Below are positions 57,584 to 64,000 of a stretch of 64,000 bases of DNA, piece after piece; positions within the stretch are counted from its first letter, which is position 1, and every line of letters begins with the position of its first letter. The notes beneath the pieces are model-generated. The model worked only from the letters and a program-made list of their open reading frames with translations, was not told where the DNA came from and made no database searches. The stretch is taken from assembly GCA_905250025.1 (NCBI GenBank), contig CAJNOJ010000186.1, positions 143,117 through 207,116 on the forward strand. The letters run 5' to 3'. The position numbers and the translations under genes were made by a program. The stretch comes from Adineta ricciae. Its lineage: Eukaryota; Rotifera; Eurotatoria; Adinetida; Adinetidae.

Positions 57584-60500
57584 ATGGCGAACGACAACCA
57601 ACAAAAACTAAAAAAATCTTTAGAATTACTGATTACTGCTGTATCGGATGAAGTTAAAAGTCCCAAGAATGATTTGAAGGCAAAAATTCAAGCAGTTCTT
57701 GGTCAAAATCCATTTTCATCATCAACTCAATGTCGAGGTTATCTTTTACGTGCAGCAGAACCATTCGTGAATTTAGGTAAAGTTAACCTGGCACAAGCAT
57801 TACATGATCTTCGAGGTCGACTGGCTCTAATCGATGCGGCTCAAGCTGCCTATGACGGAAACTTTTCGATCGTGAAAACTTTCGTGGAAGCCTATCCAAA
57901 TTTGAAAAATGCATCCGGTGTTTTCGGAACGACTCTCCTCTATTCATCAGCAAGGAACAATCATTTTGATATAGTTAAATACCTTATTGAAACAGCTGAC
58001 TGTTTAGTGAATGGGGAAAATGTTGAATATATTACTGATCAAGCAGCGGCGTCACCCAAAGCAACCGTTGGCTCCACTGCACTTCATGCGGCATGTTACA
58101 ACGGACGGTTGGATATTGTGAAATACCTCATTCAACATGGTGGTGACTATTTCGCGGTGAATAATATTCACGAAACTCCGATTGAGAATGCACAGTATCA
58201 AAAGAATGTTCGAGAGTTTTTCTGCAGTTTTCTTCTCTATTCATATTCGAGAGAAATTGCTCGTGCTCCAACGAAGACAGTTCTCGGTGAGATTCGCAAG
58301 ATGAAAGAGTTGATCACCGATTGCTTTTGGGAATATAAACCCGTTGTGGCTAATCAATGGTTTTCATTTGGTTCCGATCACGCTGCGCAACTTCAAGAAT
58401 CTCTTAACGAACAGCAGTTCAACAACAACGTACCTTTGAGTGGGACAAGAGATGCACATTGTGTTTCACTGATACGATTCGTACGTTTCAAACGTAGTGA
58501 TCCGGATGATGGAAACTTTGCTTGGGTTCGTTGTCGCGGATCGTCTCTACTAAACTTTCATTGCTATGGTCAATGGCAATTGATGTTCAACCAGCATCCA
58601 ACTGCTGTAACAAATCTTTCATCTCTATCACAAATCTTTCAGACATCATCGCCAGATCCAATAAAACTCCATTCGTGGTATAACTTCGATGAAGAAAACA
58701 ATTTTCTACTCGAAACGGCAGTGAACTATCGACGAAAATATCTTAATGTTACGCCAGATTTTCTCAAGAAGGAAAAGCTCGTATTCGATTTAGAAAACTT
58801 TGCATTTACCAACCAACAGAATACAATTACTGGATTTCTTCGTTGGATACCACGAATCATTGCTAATGACAGCAAGTTTACCGTACTTGATAATTTTCAA
58901 ATACCGAACAATAGCGATTGTTTACTTTTGACAACCGCGCGCACGAAAACAAGCAAAACTACAGGAGATAATGCAGAAATGGAACCCTATAAATTGAAAT
59001 ACGAACGCGTCTTTAAAAATGATGAAATAGATTTACCCGAAAAAAAGGTGCGAACAAAAAAAGCTTTCTTCAAACTACAAACTAATCTGAAACTATCTAT
59101 TTTAGTCATCATCACATGATAAAGATCTCGGAACATTACTTCACGTTACTCAAGATAGTTTAACACAGACTGACGTAAGTCACTAATACATTGAAGATAA
59201 ATTCTATAGAACGATTCCGTCATTGTTTAGGTCGATGTCATTGTCGTTTGTACTTCATCAAAAGCTCTTCTCGGCAATGTTCTAAAATTCCTCGGTAAAT
59301 CTGCTGAAGAAACCTTTCTGAAAAAAGTTCAAGAAAGCAAAGACGAACTCATCATTAGCATTCCTACAAATAAAAAACTCCCATCGAAGATGGTTTATTT
59401 TGTTCAATGGCAAGCCAATCCCGATCCTCAGATAAATCGTGATTCGATCGAAAATCTTGTTGCACAGGTGGTACAACAAGCTAATAAGGATGGTTTTAAG
59501 AGCATTGCCTTTCCTGCGATCGGTTGTGAAGAACAAGGATGTTCGATAAGTACAAGTGCTCAAATATTAATTGATGAAGTTGTTCGTTGGGTTCTCAAAT
59601 CTCCTATAACAGTCACATTTGTTATTTTAAACAGGAGAATGGATATCCATGAAGAATTTGAGAAACGAATCAATCGATATAAAAAACAAGGACAAATTTC
59701 GATTTCTGTTGGAAAAGGAACAATATTTGTCGAAAAAGGAAATCTTACTAAGCAAAACGTAATCTATTTATATTCATTTTTTAGTTGGAAATATGTTTTC
59801 GTATGTGTTCTCATAGGTTGATGTCATTATTGGAAGTTCCTCCTCGGAAAACCTTCAACGCGCTTTATTCAAAGCCGGCGGCGATGAAGTAGAAACCACA
59901 TACCACAAAGAAGATACTGGTAATCCAAATTCTTTGATTATATCAACTCCGCCTGGCAATTTGCCATGTAAACGCGTATTTTTCCTTCGATGGGAGCCTG
60001 CGAGTGATCCCGATGAGCTCCGACAGTCGATCATTGACTTGATTTGGAATCTAATTCAAAATGTTAACTCGCATCATTTCAGTTCCATCGCATTTCCAGC
60101 CATCGGCTGTGGTGAACATGCGTGTTCAGTTGATGTCGTAGTTAAAACAACGGTGAGAGAAATGAAAAAACAAATTCTCACACGAAAATTGCCGTGGACA
60201 GTGAAGTTCATCATCGAACCTAACCAGCAAACGATTTATGATGAATTTTGCCGACATTTATTATCATCCGATGACAGTGAGATCTTTCCAAAGTTAACTA
60301 ATTGTAATAAAGGTTCTTTCCATAGATAAAAAACCGGATGGAGATTTTCAAGTGCCTTCAACATGGCAGAAATCCAAAGATCATAAAATTCGATTTATTG
60401 TACCACCAAACAGTCAAGAATATAAATCCATTATCAATGATTTTCTTCCACCGATGACTCCATACTGTAAAGAAATCATTCGTCTTGAACGTATTCAAAA

Positions 60501-60960
60501 TGAACGATGGTATATGCAATATCTTGCACATGCGAGAGATTTCCAGAAACGTTTGAATGAGAATACCGAAAAGCGTCTATATCACGGATGTCCTGAAGTT
60601 GCCGCAGATGCGATCATTGAAGATTGCTTCAATCGAAGTTTTGCAGGAGTTAATGGTAAGATCGTACGTGTCTTCTTTTCTTCAGCCATGTTTCTTCCAT
60701 GCCTTCTTATAGGAACGTCATACGGTTATGGAGTATATTTCTCGTCGAATGTCATCTACAGTCACGGATATACAAGAGCAAATGCGAATGGAGAACGATG
60801 TATGTTTGTTGCTCGTGTTCTTGTTGGCAAGTCAACATTAGGAAATAGTTCGATGAAAACTCGACCGATTGGGTTCGATTCGACAACCGATGGAAACCAT
60901 ATGACGGTTACCTATCACGATGCTCAAGCTTATGCGGAATATTTAATTACATATAAATAA
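57584..60960 (+). CDS. Ankyrin, double-macro, PARP-catalytic protein
   Basis: Six exons (57584-59047, 59106-59174, 59231-59758, 59817-60276, 60326-60655 and 60713-60960) give 1032 residues. Order: helical N-terminus, ankyrin repeats (residues about 80-210, GSTALHAACYNGRLDIVKYLI), a middle region of unknown fold (230-480), two diverged macro domains (about 512-687 and 688-840, each with SIAFPAIGC), and a PARP catalytic domain (about 845-1032). Catalytic His927 (LYHG) and Tyr959 (GVYF) are present. The third position aligns with Met1014, not Glu, so mono-ADP-ribosylation is expected, as in PARP14-type enzymes. Each macro domain starts at a phase-0 intron with VDVI, which suggests exon duplication. 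Predicted to be intracellular. Confidence 0.8.
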
Positions 60961-61132
60961 ACAAAACATTTCGATTGAATTTTGACTTTTAAACGAGATT
61001 AAGATCAAACAGGTTTTCATTGAGAATAAACATTTTGAGTCTTTTTTTTTATAACATAATTCTTATCAAATTTGGTAACAGTAGAAAAGATAAAAGCATG
61101 CTGAATATTTCACTCATCGCAAGATTGACAAA

Positions 61133-62680
61133 ATGTTGTTTGAGGTTGTTATATTCACACTCGCTGTCCGGTTCGTTTCGGCAGGAAAATGTCCTGGCCA
61201 AGCGTATTCGACACCGTTCAATTCATCTTCACCGATTTTGACAAGGCAATTAAATGTTTTCTGGTCGATTTACGGTACGTGTGAAGAAAAACTGGATACA
61301 AATGATAATCCATTCGGTGATAATCCTGCATGGGCGGAATGGGATGCAATAAAATTCAGTTGGAATAATCATAATGGTTATCGCGATCATGCCCAAGCAA
61401 CGTTATCTCGATTTCCAATTAACGGAATCGATGGGACGATAGGTAATATGTCCGATGGTTTCATTTGGTCATGGATGGATTCAGAACGATGGCCGGATGC
61501 TCGCGGCTCACATGGATCAATCGCTTCTTACCATTTCGATCAATTACCGCGATTCCCCGCTGCTGTCTATCAGTACTACGCCTGGACTCGCAATCGAACA
61601 TTTCTCCAAACCATTCTTCCACGAGTTGAATTCGTCATGACTTACTTACTAGTGAATATGAATGGATCCTATGGTATACCAATTAATCGAGTCAATGATG
61701 GAACACCAGAAGCTAGTCGCCCAAGTACGTACATGGACCAAGTGAAATCAGGTTGGAAAGATACATGGGTTACAATGACGTTCTATACAGCTCTCACAAG
61801 TATGGTGGAATTAGAAAAGGTTGTTGGAAATTACAATCAGATGAAGTTCTATCAAACATTAGTGAATAATTTTGGTGAAATCTTTGATGGTGCTTTTTGG
61901 AACGAAAGCTTAGGTCGATATGTCGGATGGGTAGATCGAAACGGTTATCAACATGATAGTGGTTATGTATTTATTAACCTTGAAGCACTTGCTCGTGGTC
62001 TAGGCAATAGAACAAAAGCTGATCGTATATTTCAATGGTTATCCGAACCAGCCGATCCAATTGGTATTGGTCCGCATAATGGTAGTACTGATGTTTATCA
62101 TAATGTGTTAGCAGCGAGAACAACAACAAAGAATGTCGCACAGCCTGATTGGGATGGATGGTCAGATCCTGACGAAGGACGACGACCCTATGGAGGTCTC
62201 GTTGAAAGCGGAGGAACCATGATTTGGTTAACTTATTATGATATAATGGCTCGTCTTCGTTTTAACCATACAGATGAAGCGTTTGCAATCTTGACAAGAA
62301 TGTTAGATCGAGTCGACAATGATTCTCATTGTTTGACATTCAATTACGAAAAAGGTCGACCTCAGGATGATTTCGGTGAAGATTTTGTTCAGATTGGAAG
62401 TAATTTTCCCTTTCCCGAATCTGGTATAGCTGTCGTTGCATTCCTACATGGTTTTGTTGGCGTTCAAGCAAAAACAGATGGACTTTACATCTGTCCTCAG
62501 CTTCCATCTTCACTTGATTTTGTTCAAGCACAAGTTGATTATGATACATCAAGATTAACAATCCAAATAAGCAAACAAAATGCATCAACGATCTATCATT
62601 TAATAATTCCAGAACAGCAACTGTCGGTGGACATTATCCCTGGCGCTTGTTACAATCTTTCTTTCGATTCCTCGGAGTAA
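61133..62680 (+). CDS. Secreted six-hairpin glycosidase-like enzyme
   Basis: 515 residues, one exon. A signal peptide (residues about 1-17) precedes a protein dominated by paired helices and acidic/aromatic loops: NHNGYRDHAQ, GFIWSWMDSERWPD, KDTWVTMTFYTA, HDSGYVFINLEALARGL and GGLVESGGTMIWLTYYD. This is the style of (alpha/alpha)6 six-hairpin glycosidases such as amylo-alpha-1,6-glucosidase-like or GH78/GH94-type proteins, followed by a small beta domain (about 440-515). Several NxS/T sites suit a secreted glycoprotein. A role in digesting plant or microbial polysaccharide is likely; the bond cleaved is not known. Intronless, so possibly transferred from bacteria or fungi. AATAAA follows the stop at about 62694. 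Confidence 0.7.
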   Translation: MLFEVVIFTLAVRFVSAGKCPGQAYSTPFNSSSPILTRQLNVFWSIYGTCEEKLDTNDNPFGDNPAWAEWDAIKFSWNNHNGYRDHAQATLSRFPINGIDGTIGNMSDGFIWSWMDSERWPDARGSHGSIASYHFDQLPRFPAAVYQYYAWTRNRTFLQTILPRVEFVMTYLLVNMNGSYGIPINRVNDGTPEASRPSTYMDQVKSGWKDTWVTMTFYTALTSMVELEKVVGNYNQMKFYQTLVNNFGEIFDGAFWNESLGRYVGWVDRNGYQHDSGYVFINLEALARGLGNRTKADRIFQWLSEPADPIGIGPHNGSTDVYHNVLAARTTTKNVAQPDWDGWSDPDEGRRPYGGLVESGGTMIWLTYYDIMARLRFNHTDEAFAILTRMLDRVDNDSHCLTFNYEKGRPQDDFGEDFVQIGSNFPFPESGIAVVAFLHGFVGVQAKTDGLYICPQLPSSLDFVQAQVDYDTSRLTIQISKQNASTIYHLIIPEQQLSVDIIPGACYNLSFDSSE

Positions 62681-64000
62681 TTCGACATGAACAAATAAAA
62701 CAACTTATTCCCGCACTTGATCAACTTTATCTCAGAAGTTTTATCGATGTTTTTCTTTTCATGATAACTCCCATTATTAGACATTGTAGTTGCGAATTCT
62801 AAAGCAGACTATGTTCATAGAATGAAACGAAAAAAAACATTTCTTCCGGCTCGTCCTCTGCGAATGTGTTAGGAGAAAGAGAGAGCGCACAATACATTAT
62901 ATTTCCTCCTTTCTCTCAAGCATGAAAAAAACATTGTTTCTTCATTGAATGACACCGTTGATTCTTGATTAACAAATGTCACACTCAATTATACCCATTA
63001 TTCATCCCTGATGAGAAAACGCTTGATTTTCTCTTATACTTATGCGTAATGTCGAGTAATATCAGAGTTATCGTTTTCCTCTATGTTTCACGCGAGTAAA
63101 AAGATCAGTCAGACATTATAGTCGAAAGAAAATGAATTAGTATTCGTGTGTTTGAACATGTTGTAAAAAGATGATCAATGATGATCATTAGAAGTTAACA
63201 ATACTTCGCGAGCGCATAGACATCGATTAACCTTCTAATCACAACAGAGGAAAAAAAAGAGAATCTGATGTGAAATTCACGACATTGTCCAATGTCGTAC
63301 TTGTTAAAGTGGCTGATGATCGATTATTTTCATTTGTCCATCTGTTTCATTCAATCTCATTTTCTTCAAAGAGAATTTCTCTATGTCTTAAATAAAGGAA
63401 AAAGAAAGTGCTGACTTGACCGACACATTCATCTAAATGATTTCCTTTGACGGCACAGATGCATATTATAATGACGGATGATAGGCTCACACCGTAAATA
63501 ACTAGCCTTGTTCGCGCAGCGTGTTCTCAATTAGAAATCGTTTTTCTTTCTACAAGCAATGAACTTCCAGTTTCAAATAAATCTTATTACAAGTCAAGGT
63601 GGATCATTTGATGATGACGTAAGAGAAGAATTAAACTTTGACTACGGATAATTAAAGGTGTTGACTGACATTTAATCTACTAATATGTCTTTTATTTCCC
63701 TTCTTCATGTTAAATTTTTCTCTTTTAATGATGTTACATCATTTGACGTTCTTTTTTTTCTTCCTGGAAATTCCAGCGGATAATAAGGAGAAAAGTTGAT
63801 TAATATTTCATCGAAGTCAATTGTAGTCGATCTCTTTCTTTTTGATTTCATATGAACAAGGTGTGTATGTTTGACCACTAGAGACATAGTGCAAGAACGT
63901 GATGCTTATAAATAAAGCAACCGATCGAGTTCATATGCATTCTATTTCATACTTGTCAGTCATTGTCCTCTTTCGTTCTACTTAAAGATTTCCTTCCTGT
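62681..64000. other. Intergenic to window end, nothing recognised
   Basis: No supported gene on either strand. Contains several AT-rich runs and short palindromes such as ATGATCAATGATGATCAT near 63171. Confidence 0.5.

Noticed and set aside
1-64000. CRISPR arrays, rRNA or bacterial operons
   Set aside because: No regularly spaced repeats or rRNA sequence were seen; introns and gene families show a eukaryotic genome. tRNA genes could not be excluded by eye.

Overview
The window looks like a piece of a bdelloid rotifer genome (Adineta/Rotaria type). The DNA is AT-rich. Most spliced genes have very short GT-AG introns, often 45-60 bases. The gene content matches families expanded in bdelloids: FG-GAP/VCBS proteins, secreted NHL-repeat proteins, LamG proteins with a membrane anchor, EGF plus 7TM proteins and divergent rhodopsin-like receptors. 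Several intronless genes look bacterial or fungal. Short (TGTGGG)n-like runs resemble the telomere repeat reported for bdelloids. The assignment is an inference from these traits, not from a database match.

The dominant structure is a direct duplication. Copy A (about 2440-26056) and copy B (26058-about 47591) carry the same genes in the same order and orientation at roughly 95-97% identity. In order: a small secreted ORF; a membrane-anchored FG-GAP protein; a 70-residue small protein; an intronless 7TM protein; a secreted PAN-like plus FG-GAP protein; a DUF4326 protein; an S9 peptidase; a 4-TM protein ending in KKQA; a decayed LamG gene; a UAS-domain protein with an F-box/LRR-like tail; an NmrA-like NAD(P)-binding protein; a secreted phospholipase A2-like protein; an eight-exon NHL protein; a vWA protein; a small MGNCCS lipid-anchor protein; and an aminoglycoside-phosphotransferase-like (APH) gene. 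Copy A ends inside the APH gene at a single N (26057), and the next base restarts the unit. Copy B has a second single N (33807) where 2047 bases present in A are absent, and an N-run (45514-45587) inside the vWA gene. Divergence of a few percent together with N-marked joins fits two allelic haplotypes laid end to end, either by the assembler or by a real rearrangement of the kind described in Adineta vaga.

Left of the duplication (1-2440) are an AIG1/GIMAP-like GTPase fragment with an assembly gap flanked by duplicated sequence, and an EGF-plus-7TM pseudogene. These are separated from copy A by a 375-bp inverted repeat; copy B begins close to the centre of that repeat.

Right of the duplication (47.6-64 kb) the sequence is single copy: the complete APH gene, a TMEM163/CDF-like transporter, about 4 kb of gene-poor DNA holding a shrunken receptor pseudogene, an intact rhodopsin-like receptor, an uncharacterised type II membrane protein, a six-exon ankyrin/double-macro/PARP protein, and a secreted six-hairpin glycosidase-like enzyme.

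Many products are predicted to be secreted or membrane bound (FG-GAP, NHL, LamG, PLA2, GH, S9, receptors). The clearest candidates for unusual biology are the UAS/F-box-like chimera, the ankyrin-macro-macro-PARP protein, the telomere-like tract at a deletion junction, and the reciprocal loss of different genes in the two copies.
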